DNA of 64,000 nucleotides from Mycolicibacterium austroafricanum (GTDB lineage: Bacteria; Actinomycetota; Actinomycetes; Mycobacteriales; Mycobacteriaceae). The stretch is taken from NCBI RefSeq assembly GCF_902705885.1, contig NZ_CACSIP010000012.1, forward strand, positions 271,255 to 335,254, given 5' to 3'. The translations under genes and the position numbers were made by a program. Below, piece after piece: positions 26,715 to 35,308 of the stretch (its first letter is position 1; each line of letters starts with the position of its first letter). The notes beneath the pieces were generated by a model. The model made no database searches. It worked only from the letters and a program-made list of their open reading frames with translations, and was not told the DNA's origin.

Positions 26715-27674
26715 ATGGTTGCGGTCATCAAGGATTCTGCTCAGCAGATCCCGCCCGAGGTCCGGCCGAAGGTGATCAACGAGTTCCGTAAGCACTCGGG
26801 CAGCGTCCTGGGTGGTTTCTTCGGTGCCGCGGCTTTCGACGAAGTGGCGCTGGTGCCGGTGGCGGCCGCGGTCGACAAGACCGGACGGTTCGAGTCGAAC
26901 TTCGCCGATCGTGGTGTGCGCAGCGGGTTCTCGGCATTCCTGGCGATATGGGGTGACGCCACCGATCGCGCCGCCGAGGGGGAGCGGCTCAAGACACTGC
27001 ATCGTGACGTGCGTGGACGTGGCAAGGGTGAGTTCGCCGACGTGCGCTACAGCGCGCTGGACCCACGGCTGTGGAACTGGATCGCGATCAGCGGGCTGTT
27101 CCTGGTGCTCAACTCGTTCACACCGTGCACCGGCATCACGTTGACCGAGGACGAACGTGAGGTCGCCTACCGGCAACTCCTGGAGTCGTTTCGCGCCCTG
27201 GAACTGCCGGGCAAGAACGCCAAACTTCCGGCCAGCTACGCCGAGGCCGTCGAGTACTACGAATCCATGGTCGACGGCGAACTGGCCGCGAATCCGTTTC
27301 TGCGCCGGGTCACCGAGAACCTGACCCGGTTGCCGCTGCCGACGCTGGTCCTTCCGCCGGCGCTCCGCCTGGCGCTCACGCCGTCCTGGCTGGTGCTTCG
27401 TCCGCTGGCCGGACGTGTGGTCAAGGTGTGCTCGTTCGGCATCCTGCATCCAGGGGTGCGTGAACTCACCGGGTTCGAATGGCAGAGCCGCCATGACCGG
27501 GAGTTCGCCCTCTACAGCCGGCTGCTACAGCTGGCGTGGCGGACCCTCCCGGATCGAGTGTTGCTGATTCCGTTGGCCCGCAACCGCATCGAGTACGAGA
27601 AGTTGGTGCGACTGCATCGTTCGGTGGGGCTCGAGTCGTTCGCCCCGCCTGCGGGCAGCTGCCCGGCCGGCTGA
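26715..27674 (+). CDS. DUF2236 (oxygenase MpaB family) protein
   Basis: From ATG 26715, preceded by GGGAGG at 26705-26710, the protein has 319 residues; GTG 26688 and ATG 26697 are upstream alternatives, but they lie inside or beside the operator. The region SALDPRLWNWIAISGLFLVL near residue 105 and the later TGFEWQSRHDREFALYSRLL are typical of DUF2236 proteins, which relate to haem-type latex-clearing/MpaB oxygenases. The histidine-based haem site is not easily verified by eye. It is probably co-transcribed with, and repressed by, the TetR gene 13 bp downstream. Confidence 0.85.
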   Translation: MVAVIKDSAQQIPPEVRPKVINEFRKHSGSVLGGFFGAAAFDEVALVPVAAAVDKTGRFESNFADRGVRSGFSAFLAIWGDATDRAAEGERLKTLHRDVRGRGKGEFADVRYSALDPRLWNWIAISGLFLVLNSFTPCTGITLTEDEREVAYRQLLESFRALELPGKNAKLPASYAEAVEYYESMVDGELAANPFLRRVTENLTRLPLPTLVLPPALRLALTPSWLVLRPLAGRVVKVCSFGILHPGVRELTGFEWQSRHDREFALYSRLLQLAWRTLPDRVLLIPLARNRIEYEKLVRLHRSVGLESFAPPAGSCPAG

Positions 27675-27687
27675 CACGGGCCGGTTC

Positions 27688-28275
27688 ATGCGACGACTTC
27701 GCAACACCGACAGCCGCACCGAACAGGAGTCGGCGATTCTCAAGGCGGCCGCCGAAGAGGTCGCGTTGGTCGGGATCGGCCGCCTGAGTATGGACGTGGT
27801 GGCCCGCCAGGCCGGGGTCAGCCGCAGCACGCTGTACCGGCGGTTCCCCAGCCGCGACGCGTTGATCACCGAACTGGGCCGCCAGACCTTCGAGTTCGCG
27901 ATGGCGCGGCTGCAGACTGTCGCGATCGACTCGGGACCGCAGGCCGCCTCGGTGGCCGCGTTCCGCGAGGGGGTCCGGCTGCTCACCGGCGAACCGGTGA
28001 TGCGCCGGTTTCTGCAACTCGACGGTGAGTTCACCGCGACCACCGAGATGGTCGCCGAGGCACGGCTGTTCCTGGTCAGCGCGGCGACGGCGATGGCCAA
28101 GGCGCTGCGGGCGGCCGGTGCGACGATGTCCGACCACGAACTGATGGCCGTCGCCGAGGTGCACATCCGCCTGGCGGCGTCGCTGGTTCAGGTCAACACC
28201 GACGTCCTCGATGTCACCGACGACGACGCGGTGGCGCGGTACGCGAAGACCTACCTGGCACCACTGGTGCACTGA
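27688..28275 (+). CDS. TetR-family transcriptional regulator
   Basis: 195 residues. The N-terminal helix-turn-helix ILKAAAEEVALVGIGRLSMD followed by VVARQAGVSRSTLYRRFPSR is canonical TetR. The C-terminal ~130 residues form the helical ligand-binding and dimerisation domain. It follows the DUF2236 gene closely, so it is likely autoregulated through the palindrome at 26665-26695 and induced by a hydrophobic ligand related to the oxygenase substrate. Confidence 0.93.
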   Translation: MRRLRNTDSRTEQESAILKAAAEEVALVGIGRLSMDVVARQAGVSRSTLYRRFPSRDALITELGRQTFEFAMARLQTVAIDSGPQAASVAAFREGVRLLTGEPVMRRFLQLDGEFTATTEMVAEARLFLVSAATAMAKALRAAGATMSDHELMAVAEVHIRLAASLVQVNTDVLDVTDDDAVARYAKTYLAPLVH

Positions 28276-28428
28276 CACGAATGAACCTTCACATAATCAA
28301 TCCAGTCATGGACAAAACGTCCATATTCACCTCGACCAGCCCGCATATATGGATGAAACTGTGAGTCACATCTGGATGATTGAGCGAAACCGGACAGCGA
28401 TGCGTGTCGGCGTGGCACGCTTCTGACC
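28276..28428. promoter_or_regulatory. AT-richer promoter region upstream of an acyl-CoA synthetase gene
   Basis: A 153-bp non-coding region clearly richer in A/T than its surroundings. It contains an inverted repeat ATGGAC - 5 bp - GTCCAT at 28308-28324 and further symmetry between CCATAT (28321) and ATATGG (28347). These look like a regulator site and promoter for the downstream ligase, but no confident -35/-10 pair can be named. Confidence 0.4.
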
Positions 28429-29991
28429 ATGGCTGATCTGCCCGCTCCCCGATTCCTCGACGACCGCGTAGCGCACTGGGCCGCCACCACGCCCGATGCC
28501 GAAGCCATGGACTACCTCGACCGGTCCTGGACCTGGGCGCAGTGGAACGACCGCGTGCGCCGGCTGGCCGGTGCGCTCACCGAACGCGGCGTCCAGCGTG
28601 GGGACGTCGTCGCTTTCCTGGACAAGAACCACCCGGCGTGCGTGGAGCTGACGTTCGCCGCGGCGTCGCTCGGCGCCGCCAACGCGATCGTCAACTTCCG
28701 GCTGGCCGCCGACGAGCTCGACTACGTGCTCAACGACTCGGGTGCCAAGGTGCTCATCGTCGGAACGGAGTTCAAACCCGCAATCGACAAGATCCGCGAC
28801 AAGCTCACCAGCCTCGAGCACGTCATCGCCATCACGCCCGAGGGCGACGACGAGTACGAGGCGATGCTGGAAGCGGCGACGCCCGCCGAACGCGGCGACG
28901 ACGTCGACCCTGATGACGTCGCCATCATCATGTACTCCTCGGGCACCACCGGGCGGCCCAAGGGCGTCGAGCTCACCCAGGCCAACATGATCGCCCACAC
29001 CGTCAACGCCCACGAGGGCTTCGAGTTCGACGAGGGCGACAAGAACATGGTGTCGATGCCGCTGTTCCACGTGGGCGGCTCGTCGTACGTGCAGTTCGGC
29101 ATCCACGACGGCGTTCCGAGCGTGATGACCCGCGACGTGGACGGCGCTGCGCTGGCCGGGGCTATCCTCAAGGGCGCCAACCGAACCTTCTTGGTCCCCG
29201 CGGTGCTGGCCAAGGTGCTCGAATCCGGCGAGGACGCGGTCAAGTTGTTCAGCGCGCTCAAGACCTACGGCTACGGTGCGTCGCCGATGCCGCTGCCGCT
29301 GCTGCGGGCGGCACTCGAAGCCTGGCCGAACACCGACTTCATCCAGGCTTACGGGCTCACGGAGCTGTGTGGGGTGATCAGCCATCTGATGCCCGAGGCG
29401 CACCGCGCCAAAGACCATCCGGAGCGGTTGACGAGTGCGGGCACCCTGGTGCCCCAAGCCGAGGTCCGCGTCGTCGACCCGGACACCCTCGACGATGTCC
29501 CCGCCGGTGAGCAGGGTGAATTGTGGTTCCGCTCACCGCAGTTGATGAAGGGCTACCACAACAAGCCCGAGGCCACCGCCGAGGCGATCACCGACGACGG
29601 CTGGTTCCGCACCGGCGACGTCGGCCGCGTCGACGAGGGTGGCTACATCTTCGTCGAGGACCGGCTCAAGGACATGATCATCTCCGGCGGCGAGAACATC
29701 TACTCCATCGAGGTGGAGCGGGTGCTCGCCGAGCACGAGGCCGTGGTGGAGGTCGCGGTCATCGGTGTGCCCGACGAGCGATGGGGCGAGGTCGTCAAAG
29801 CGGTGGTCGTGGTCGAGTCGGAGGTCTCCGAATCGGACCTGATCGCGTTCGCCCGCGAGCGGCTGGCCGCCTACAAGTGCCCCAAGACCGTCGACATCAC
29901 CGACGAGTTGCCGCGCAACCCCACCGGCAAGATCCTGAAAAAGGATCTGCGCAAACCACATTGGGAGGGGCGCGACCGCGCGACGGTTTAG
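28429..29991 (+). CDS. AMP-dependent fatty-acid/acid CoA ligase (FadD type)
   Basis: 520 residues, full length for the ANL superfamily. Motifs in order: MYSSGTTGRPKGVELT near residue 168, the acyl pocket around MPLFHVGGSSYVQF near 205, QAYGLTELCGVISH near 305, GWFRTGDVGRVDEGGYIFVE near 390, DRLKDMIISGGENIYS near 410, and the catalytic lysine in NPTGKILKKDLR near the C-terminus. Overall it resembles the FadD13-like cytosolic or peripheral ligases. Its acid substrate is unknown. It stands alone behind its own AT-rich promoter region and ends tail-to-tail with the SOUL gene (shared TTAG). Confidence 0.93.
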   Translation: MADLPAPRFLDDRVAHWAATTPDAEAMDYLDRSWTWAQWNDRVRRLAGALTERGVQRGDVVAFLDKNHPACVELTFAAASLGAANAIVNFRLAADELDYVLNDSGAKVLIVGTEFKPAIDKIRDKLTSLEHVIAITPEGDDEYEAMLEAATPAERGDDVDPDDVAIIMYSSGTTGRPKGVELTQANMIAHTVNAHEGFEFDEGDKNMVSMPLFHVGGSSYVQFGIHDGVPSVMTRDVDGAALAGAILKGANRTFLVPAVLAKVLESGEDAVKLFSALKTYGYGASPMPLPLLRAALEAWPNTDFIQAYGLTELCGVISHLMPEAHRAKDHPERLTSAGTLVPQAEVRVVDPDTLDDVPAGEQGELWFRSPQLMKGYHNKPEATAEAITDDGWFRTGDVGRVDEGGYIFVEDRLKDMIISGGENIYSIEVERVLAEHEAVVEVAVIGVPDERWGEVVKAVVVVESEVSESDLIAFARERLAAYKCPKTVDITDELPRNPTGKILKKDLRKPHWEGRDRATV

Positions 29992-30614
29992 GCCTCGATC
30001 GGTACCGCGACCTCGTTGCGGCGCCGGAACGGCAGCGTCCACGGCGGGTCGTAGAACCACGCCACCGCCTCACCAACCGCTTCGATACCGTTGTCGCGCA
30101 AGGCTTTGTGCAACCGTTCGGTGGCGGCGGCGACGGCCCTCGGGCCGCGGTCGCCGCTGAACCGCAGCACTGCCACCGTCTCCGCGGGCACCGGGACCAG
30201 CCGCACCGCGTCGTCGTCGGGCTTCGGCAGGGTTTCCATCGACCACTTCGACGGCATGAAGAAGCGCACCGTCCAGCCGTCCTCGGCACTGCCGGTCTGG
30301 GAGACCGGTGCGGTCATCGCGATGTCCTGACCCGCAGACTGCTGGCTGACCGGTGCGGTCATCGCGATCTCGGTGTCGTGGTGGTTGCCGCCGAAGATGT
30401 AGCCCGCGAGCCGGCGGAAGCCGGTGTTCAGCGCGGCCTGCTTCTCGCCGGCGACGGTGGTCTCGGCGGCGATGCGCGGTCCGTACTGTCGGATCTCCAC
30501 GCCGTCGGTCAACGGCCGTCGCAGGTGGTGCGGTTCCTCGGTGCCGACCCGGATCCCGACGATCGACAACACGGACTCCCCGACCTGCCCGGCGATCTTG
30601 ATGATGCGGTTCAT
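29988..30614 (-). CDS. SOUL-family haem-binding protein
   Basis: From ATG 30614 (AAAGGAGAG upstream) the protein has 208 residues. DGVEIRQYGPRIAAETTVAG near residue 40 and RRLAGYIFGGNHHDTEIAMT near 72 are signatures of the SOUL/HBP haem-binding family. Also typical are MTAPVSQ (twice here, near residues 92 and 107) and the terminal AWFYDPPWTLPFRRRNEVAV. It probably binds haem or a tetrapyrrole in the cytosol. It follows the DGPF-ECF42 pair on the same strand with a 117-bp gap and could belong to that regulon. Confidence 0.92.
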   Translation of the reverse strand: MNRIIKIAGQVGESVLSIVGIRVGTEEPHHLRRPLTDGVEIRQYGPRIAAETTVAGEKQAALNTGFRRLAGYIFGGNHHDTEIAMTAPVSQQSAGQDIAMTAPVSQTGSAEDGWTVRFFMPSKWSMETLPKPDDDAVRLVPVPAETVAVLRFSGDRGPRAVAAATERLHKALRDNGIEAVGEAVAWFYDPPWTLPFRRRNEVAVPIEA

Positions 30615-30731
30615 GTCAACTCTCCTTTCTCGACAGGCTGGCAACTCGCAGCCCACCTGCGGAACCCTCGCCCGGTGGGGTATTCGTCGCCGGGGCCGGT
30701 GCGGATGGGTTGTAGATCGCTGTGGCCGGGA

Positions 30732-31958
30732 TCAGACGACTCGCCGAGTCCACTGCGTGATGAGGCGCCGCCGATGCTCGACCTCGGCGTCACTGGTGCC
30801 GGCCGATATCGACGCCGTCATCTCGTCGATCGCCTCGACGTAGCGTCCGTCGCGGGCCAGCAACTCGGCGCGCACCGCATGCCAGCGGTTGTCGGGCTCG
30901 AGTTCGGTCAGTGCGGCCAGACCCGCCGACGTTCCCTGGGCCTCTGCCACCGCGACGGCCCGGGCGAGTCTGGCGGAGGGACTGTGGTGCACGCCGACGA
31001 GCAGGTCGTAGAGCCGCACGATCTCGGTCCAGTCAGTGTCCCGGTAGGACGCCGCGGTGGCATGTTCAGCCGCGATCGCCGCTTGCAACTGGTAGGGGTC
31101 ACCGATACCGCCGGAGCGCCGCAACGAAGCTGCCAGCAACGAGCGTCCTTCGTCGATCGCCGCGGCGTCCCACGCCACCCGGTCCTGCTCGGCCAGGACC
31201 ACCGGATTGCCGTCGGTGTCGGTGCGGGCGCTGCGACGGGCCTCGGTCAGCAGGATCAGGGCAAGCACCGACATCGGTGCCCCTTCGTCGGGCATCAGCG
31301 CGCAGACCAGCCGTGCCAGCCGGACCGCTTCCCGGCAGCCGTCCACATCGCTGAGCTCGCGGCCGGCGGTCGCGCTGTGGGCGCTGGTGTACAGCGTGTA
31401 GACCACTGCGCACACCGCCGAGAGGCGTTGCGGCAGCTCGTCGCTCGACGGCACCTGATAGGGGATCGCGGCGCGCGCGATCTTGGCGCGGGTCCGGGTC
31501 AACCGCTTGGCCACCGCGGACTCGCTGCTCAGCAACACCGCGGCGATCTGGGCGGGCGACAGTCCGCACAGCACCCGCAGGGCGAGTGTCACCTGGGCTT
31601 CGAGAGCCAGTGCGGGGTGGGCGCAGGTGAACAGCAGCCGCAGCATGTCGTCCTCGACCACAGGCCCGGGTGGTGGCTCGTCGTCGAAGTGCAGGTCCAT
31701 GGCGGCACGCTCCTTGGCGGTCCGAGAGCCCTCGCGGCGGATGACGTCGATGGCCGCCCGCCGGGCGGTGACGGTCAGCCAGGCGCGTGGCGATTCGGGC
31801 ACCCCGGTGACCGGCCACTGCCGCAATGCGCGGGCAGCGGCCTCCTGCACGGCGTCCTCGGCGAGGTGCAGGTCGCCGAGGACCCGGGTGAGGGTGGCCA
31901 GGATGTGCGCACCCTCGACCCGGATCGTCTCGGCCAACCGACTCTCGGCTGTGCTCAC
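30732..31958 (-). CDS. ECF sigma factor with C-terminal extension (ECF42 type), second copy
   Basis: GTG 31958 overlaps the DGPF gene stop (GTGA) and gives 408 residues. Region 2 (LAEDAVQEAAARALRQWP, AWLTVTARRAAIDVIRRE), region 4 (LRVLCGLSPAQIAAVLLSSE) and a ~220-residue helical extension (VVYTLYTSAHSATAGREL, RLYDLLVGVHHSPSARLARA) mark an ECF42 protein. Unlike the copy at 9715, it retains the classical operon with its DGPF partner. It presumably reads out a still unknown signal, possibly through the C-terminal extension, because no anti-sigma gene is nearby. Confidence 0.94.
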   Translation of the reverse strand: MSTAESRLAETIRVEGAHILATLTRVLGDLHLAEDAVQEAAARALRQWPVTGVPESPRAWLTVTARRAAIDVIRREGSRTAKERAAMDLHFDDEPPPGPVVEDDMLRLLFTCAHPALALEAQVTLALRVLCGLSPAQIAAVLLSSESAVAKRLTRTRAKIARAAIPYQVPSSDELPQRLSAVCAVVYTLYTSAHSATAGRELSDVDGCREAVRLARLVCALMPDEGAPMSVLALILLTEARRSARTDTDGNPVVLAEQDRVAWDAAAIDEGRSLLAASLRRSGGIGDPYQLQAAIAAEHATAASYRDTDWTEIVRLYDLLVGVHHSPSARLARAVAVAEAQGTSAGLAALTELEPDNRWHAVRAELLARDGRYVEAIDEMTASISAGTSDAEVEHRRRLITQWTRRVV

Positions 31959-32305
31959 CCCGCGAACTCGATGACCGGACGCACCTCGACCGCACCTCCC
32001 CACGCTGCGGGAATCTCGGCGGCCATCCGCAGGGCCTCGTCGAGGTCGGCGGCCTCGATCAAGAAGAACCCGGTGAGCGCTTCCTTGGTTTCGGCATAGG
32101 GCCCGTCGCTGAGGACGACGTCACCGCCGCGAGCGCCGGTGACCCGCACGGTGGTGGCGGTCGAGGTCGGGTACAGCGCGGCGCCTCCGCGGATCGAACC
32201 GCCGTGTGTCGCCCCGAACTCGCGGTATTCGGCCATCTCGGCCGCCTGCTCGGGGGCAGTCCAGTCGACGTCTGCGGTGTAGGTGAGTGCGGCGTACTGA
32301 GGCAT
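31955..32305 (-). CDS. YCII-related (DGPF) domain protein, second copy
   Basis: From ATG 32305 (AAGGAGAA upstream) the protein has 116 residues. MPQYAALTYTADVDWT starts the fold, and the hallmark LSDGPYAETKEALTGFFLIE lies near residue 62. It is first in an operon with the ECF42 sigma gene (4-bp overlap). Such proteins are likely targets and partners of ECF42 regulation. The frame is open far upstream, but that part is antisense to menC. Confidence 0.93.
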   Translation of the reverse strand: MPQYAALTYTADVDWTAPEQAAEMAEYREFGATHGGSIRGGAALYPTSTATTVRVTGARGGDVVLSDGPYAETKEALTGFFLIEAADLDEALRMAAEIPAAWGGAVEVRPVIEFAG

Positions 32306-32509
32306 GTGCGTTCTCCTTCTGATGGGGTGACCCGTTTGTGGAATCACATCAAGAAGACGAACGGGACGCACCGAAAAGGACATCCTCGTGCGGTGTGACT
32401 CCCGCGCGCGTTCGGCGGACCGGTCAGCCGGCGTTGGTAGCGTGTGGGAACGGGCGTCCGGTCCGAACCGGGGCCCACCGATGAAGACGACCAGAAGCCG
32501 TGGGCTGCA

Positions 32510-33508
32510 ATGAGTGTTGACGATGTCGACGTACTGGTGACCGCACACGGGGCGGTGGAGTTGTCCGACCTGCTCGAGCGGCTTCACGTCGTCGCGCTGC
32601 CGATGCGGGTGCGCTTCCGCGGCCTCACCACCCGCGAAGTGGCGTTGATCGACGGCCCTGCCGGATGGGGGGAGTTCGGGGCCTTCGTCGAGTACGAGCC
32701 GGCCGAGGCCGCCCAATGGCTGGCCGCGGGCCTGGAGGCGGCCTACGGCACTCGGCCCGAGGTCCGTCGGGACCGCATCCCGATCAACGCCACGGTGCCC
32801 GCCGTCGCGGCCGCCGAGGTCGCCGGGGTGCTCGACCGCTTTCCCGGCGCGCGGACGGCGAAGGTGAAGGTCGCCGAACCCGGACAGTCGCTGGCCGACG
32901 ACGTGGCCCGGGTCAACGCGGTACGTGCGCTGGTGCCGACGGTGCGGGTCGACGCCAACGGCGGCTGGGATGTCGACGCCGCCGTCGCTGCGGCGCGGGC
33001 GCTCACCGCCGACGGACCGCTGGAGTATCTCGAGCAGCCCTGCAGGACCGTCGGTGAGCTGGCCGAGGTCCGGCGTCGCGTCGACGTTCCCGTCGCCGCC
33101 GACGAGAGCATCCGCAAGGCCGAGGACCCGCTGCACGTGGTCCGCTGCGGGGCCGCCGACGTCGCGGTGCTCAAGGTGGCGCCGCTGGGTGGTGTTCACG
33201 CCATGCTGGCCATCGCCGGTCAGATCGACATCCCGGTCGTCGTGTCCAGCGCCCTGGACTCCGCGGTGGGGATCGGCGCCGGGCTGGTCGCCGCCGGTTG
33301 CCTGCCTGACCTGCCCTATGCGTGTGGCCTGGGCACCGGGGGGTTGTTCGTCGACGACGTCGCCGAGCCGGTACCACCGGTCGACGGCCACCTGCCCGTG
33401 ACGACCGTGACACCCGACCCGGCGCGACTCGAAGCGCTGGCAGCGCCGCCTGCGCGCAGGCAGTGGTGGATCGAGCGCATCCGCGCCTGCCACCCCTTGT
33501 TGTCCTGA
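32510..33508 (+). CDS. menC: o-Succinylbenzoate synthase
   Basis: From ATG 32510 the enzyme has 332 residues; a GTG at 32444 is an upstream alternative. It is an enolase-superfamily protein that dehydrates SHCHC to o-succinylbenzoate in menaquinone synthesis. The catalytic KVKV (near residue 120) is the general-base strand. Metal ligands appear in VDANGGWD, LEYLEQPC and VAADES, and the second lysine is in LKVAPLGG. WGEFGAFVEY near residue 52 and the end QWWIERIRACHPLLS match mycobacterial MenC. Bases 32306-32509 upstream are non-coding and serve as the divergent promoter region with the DGPF-sigma operon. Confidence 0.96.
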   Translation: MSVDDVDVLVTAHGAVELSDLLERLHVVALPMRVRFRGLTTREVALIDGPAGWGEFGAFVEYEPAEAAQWLAAGLEAAYGTRPEVRRDRIPINATVPAVAAAEVAGVLDRFPGARTAKVKVAEPGQSLADDVARVNAVRALVPTVRVDANGGWDVDAAVAAARALTADGPLEYLEQPCRTVGELAEVRRRVDVPVAADESIRKAEDPLHVVRCGAADVAVLKVAPLGGVHAMLAIAGQIDIPVVVSSALDSAVGIGAGLVAAGCLPDLPYACGLGTGGLFVDDVAEPVPPVDGHLPVTTVTPDPARLEALAAPPARRQWWIERIRACHPLLS

Positions 33509-33561
33509 TCTGTGGGATACATGGCCTGGACGCCATGGGCTGACTGGCCAACACTGGGTGC

Positions 33562-34527
33562 ATGCGGCGCACGGTGCTCATCCTCGGCTTCGAAGGTGTG
33601 CAGGCTCTCGACATGGTGGGCCCGTTCGAGGTGTTCACCGGGGCATCGCAGTATGTGCGCACGCACGGCGGCGATGAGGGATATGACGTGCGCATCGTGT
33701 CGTCGGGTGGGGCCCCGGTCAGCACGGGCACCGGGCTGACGCTGGTCGCCGCGCCGCTGCCGGACCCCGGCGAGGCGGTGGATACCCTGGTTCTGCCCGG
33801 TGGCTGGGGTACCGAGACCGCCCGCAACGACGCCGAGTTGATCGACTGGATATCGACGGTGGCAGGTCATGCCCGCCGCGTGGTCAGCGTCTGCACCGGG
33901 GCGGTGCTGGCTGCTGCGGCCGGTCTGCTCGACGGCTGCGTGGCCACCACCCACTGGGCGTTCGCCCCGCAGCTGGCCGCCGAATTCCCGTTGGTCACCG
34001 TGGATTCCGATCCGATCTTTGTCCGCAGTTCCGAGAAGGTGTGGACCGCTGCCGGGGTCACCGCAGGTATCGACCTGGCGCTGTCGCTGGTCGAGGATGA
34101 CCACGGTACCGAGGCCGCACAAACCGTCGCCCGTTATCTGGTGATGTACCTGCGTCGCCCGGGCGGACAGACCCAGTTCGCCGCACCGGTGTGGATGCCC
34201 CGCGCCCGTCGCACCCCGATCCGCGACGTGCAGGAAGCGATCGAGGCCGAACCCGGAGGGGCACACAGCATTTCCGAGCTGGCCCGCCGCGCGGCGATGA
34301 GCCCCAGGCACTTCACCCGGGTGTTCACCGAGGAGGTCGGCGAAGCGCCCGGCGCCTACGTCGAACGGATCCGCACCGAGGCCGCTCGCCGCCAACTCGA
34401 AGAAAGCGGGGACACCGTGACGGTCATCGCCGCGCGGTGCGGCTTCGGTTCGGCGGAGACGTTGCGCCGCAACTTCGTTCGCCGCCTCGGTATCTCTCCA
34501 GATCAGTACCGCAAGACATTCGCCTGA
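33562..34527 (+). CDS. GlxA-type regulator (DJ-1/PfpI domain plus AraC helix-turn-helix)
   Basis: 321 residues. Residues ~1-190 are a DJ-1/PfpI domain (VLILGFEGVQALDMVGPFEV at the start, nucleophile-elbow cysteine in SVCTGAVLAAAAGLL). Residues ~215-321 are an AraC helix-turn-helix pair (ISELARRAAMSPRHFTRVF, IAARCGFGSAETLRRNFVRR). Such proteins regulate small-molecule catabolism and resemble GlxA/FtrA. The next gene, 19 bp downstream, is a stand-alone DJ-1/PfpI protein, so the pair probably forms one functional unit. Confidence 0.93.
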   Translation: MRRTVLILGFEGVQALDMVGPFEVFTGASQYVRTHGGDEGYDVRIVSSGGAPVSTGTGLTLVAAPLPDPGEAVDTLVLPGGWGTETARNDAELIDWISTVAGHARRVVSVCTGAVLAAAAGLLDGCVATTHWAFAPQLAAEFPLVTVDSDPIFVRSSEKVWTAAGVTAGIDLALSLVEDDHGTEAAQTVARYLVMYLRRPGGQTQFAAPVWMPRARRTPIRDVQEAIEAEPGGAHSISELARRAAMSPRHFTRVFTEEVGEAPGAYVERIRTEAARRQLEESGDTVTVIAARCGFGSAETLRRNFVRRLGISPDQYRKTFA

Positions 34528-34546
34528 CTCGACAAGGAGATCGACC

Positions 34547-35308
34547 ATGCAGATCGCGATCATGCTGTACCCGGGATTCACCGCGCTGGACTTCATCGGC
34601 CCCTACGAGAGCCTGCGTTACCTGCCCGACGCCGAGGTCCGGTTCGTGTGGCACCAGCCCGGTCCGATCGCCGCGGACTCGGCGGTGCTGCTCGTCGGTG
34701 CCACCCATTCGTTCGACGAAACCCCCTCGCCGGACGTGGTGCTGATCCCGGGCGGCTTCAGCACCGTCGAGCACGCCCGCGACCCGAAGGTGCTCGACTG
34801 GGTGCGCACCGCGCATCAGACCTCGACGTGGACGGCGTCGGTGTGCTCGGGTTCGCTGATCCTGGCCGCCGCGGGCCTGCTGGAGGGCAAGCGGGCCACC
34901 TCCCACTGGGCGGCGTTGCCGGTGCTGCGCACGTTCGGCGCGCAGCCCGTCGGCGACGAGCGCATCGTCTCCGCCGACGACAAGACCGTCACCTGCGCCG
35001 GGGTGTCGGCCGGTATCGACCTCGGGCTGTGGCTGGCAGGCCGCATCGGCGGCGAGGGCAAGGCCAGGGCCATCCAGCTGTCCATGGAGTACGACCCGCA
35101 ACCGCCGTTCGACTCCGGCCACATGTCGAAGGCCTCGGCGAGCACCAAGGCGCTGGCCACCGCGATGATGTCCAAGGAGCTGGCAAAACCTGCAGCACTG
35201 GCGGCGAGCACCGGACTGTTGTGGGACGCGGCCCTGCGCACCGTGCGATCCCGGCGTGCTCGTCGCCGGTCAGCGACGATGATCACGCCGAAGTCGCCGA
35301 CCGGATGA
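34547..35308 (+). CDS. DJ-1/PfpI family protein (isonitrile-hydratase-like)
   Basis: 253 residues with AAGGAG upstream. IMLYPGFTALDFIGPYESLR at the start, LIPGGFSTVEHARDP near 70 and the nucleophile cysteine in ASVCSGSLILAAAGLLEG near 100 place it in the DJ-1/PfpI group nearest isonitrile hydratase-like enzymes. It follows the GlxA-type regulator and is likely controlled by it. The 3' end overlaps the convergent DUF559 gene by 26 bp. Confidence 0.9.
   Translation: MQIAIMLYPGFTALDFIGPYESLRYLPDAEVRFVWHQPGPIAADSAVLLVGATHSFDETPSPDVVLIPGGFSTVEHARDPKVLDWVRTAHQTSTWTASVCSGSLILAAAGLLEGKRATSHWAALPVLRTFGAQPVGDERIVSADDKTVTCAGVSAGIDLGLWLAGRIGGEGKARAIQLSMEYDPQPPFDSGHMSKASASTKALATAMMSKELAKPAALAASTGLLWDAALRTVRSRRARRRSATMITPKSPTG

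Noticed and set aside
29523..32099. Very long open frame on the + strand (858 codons) and similar long frames elsewhere, e.g. 57283-59385 (-), 16513-18159 (-), 13090-14319 (+), 60001-61218 (+)
   Set aside because: They are antisense or shifted readings of well-supported genes in GC-rich DNA, with low-complexity Arg/Gly/Ala/Asp/Val composition and no family motifs.
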